Assembly (NCBI GenBank): GCA_947490035.1
Contig: CANLGS010000347.1
Coordinates: 1-5,396 of the forward strand
Origin: Gemmataceae bacterium
GTDB lineage: Bacteria > Planctomycetota > Planctomycetia > Gemmatales > Gemmataceae
Direction: 5' to 3'
Length of the DNA stretch: 5,396 bases
The notes below the pieces were generated by a model. The model made no database searches, was not told the origin of the DNA, and was given only the letters and a program-made list of their open reading frames with translations. Shown here one piece after another: positions 5,280 to 5,396 of the stretch. The position numbers and the translations under genes were made by a program. Numbering within the stretch: position 1 is the first letter of the stretch; the number at the start of each line of letters is the position of its first letter.

Positions 5280-5396
5280 ATGATCGTCGTCGAACACCTC
5301 ACGAAGTATTACGGCGAATACCACGCCGTGCGCGACGTGTCGTTTCAGGTCGAGAAGGGCCAGGTGGTCGGGTTCCTCGGCCCCAACGGGGCCGGC
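5280..5396 (+). CDS. ABC transporter ATP-binding subunit, N-terminal fragment
   Basis: The first 39 residues of an ABC ATPase are visible; the gene runs off the window. The start MIVVEHLTKYYGEYHAVRDV is the typical N-terminal strand and A-loop region (the aromatic residue is likely Y11 or Y14). The fragment ends at GPNGAG (34-39), the first part of the Walker A motif, cut just before the expected Lys-Ser/Thr. The ATG at 5280 has GAAGGG at 5268-5273, 6 nt upstream. The style (HLTKYYG, AVRDVSFQVEKGQVVGFLGPNGAG) fits the ABC-2 export or GldA-like branch, whose permease genes usually follow directly. The substrate cannot be told from this fragment. The gene is divergent from the exported protein, so the two may be independent. 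Confidence 0.93.
   Translation, partial: MIVVEHLTKYYGEYHAVRDVSFQVEKGQVVGFLGPNGAG

Noticed and set aside
5048..5302. N-terminal extension of the minus-strand exported protein to 5302
   Set aside because: It would overlap the ABC transporter start and its ribosome binding site, and would bury a clear signal peptide behind 85 Arg-rich residues.

Overview
The window is GC-rich bacterial DNA with strongly G/C-biased third codon positions. It most resembles a planctomycete of the Gemmataceae (Gemmata and relatives). The basis for this is the exported protein at 4028-5047, whose C-terminal module I associate from memory with planctomycete envelope proteins, plus the small hypothetical proteins around 3.2-4.0 kb and the AAAGTCGT-type intergenic repeats. 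The assignment is inference; no 16S or other marker is present.

Layout. Bases 1-280 hold no gene I can support, only a short hairpin. A plausible sigma70-type promoter (281-308) precedes rpsO (398-667, ribosomal protein S15). A 190-bp spacer filled with 7-8-bp repeat units in opposite orientations separates rpsO from pnp (858-3128, polynucleotide phosphorylase, 756 aa from a GTG start). PNPase has all expected domains plus a C-terminal Gly/Arg/Asp tail encoded by a 36-bp tandem repeat. A GAAA-loop hairpin (3153-3172) probably ends this transcript. rpsO-pnp is a widespread bacterial arrangement linking the ribosome to RNA turnover.

Next comes a compact set of small genes on the + strand. The first (3199-3589) encodes a ~129-aa hypothetical protein whose reading frame is broken by one extra T near 3235. 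Two small Pro-rich proteins of 64 and 79 aa follow (3586-3780 and 3786-4025); they share a short motif and look like diverged paralogues. Spacing (ATGA overlap, then 5 bp) suggests one operon. The second small gene ends only 2 bp from the end of a convergent gene on the - strand (4028-5047), which encodes a 339-aa exported protein of unknown function.

A 232-bp divergent intergenic region separates that gene from the start of an ABC transporter ATP-binding subunit (5280 to the window end), cut off inside its Walker A motif. The most unusual items are the frameshifted small gene, the paralogous small-protein pair, the inverted repeat cluster between rpsO and pnp, and the RGG/GDR-like PNPase tail. 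I see no complete new defence or mobile system, CRISPR array, tRNA or rRNA.
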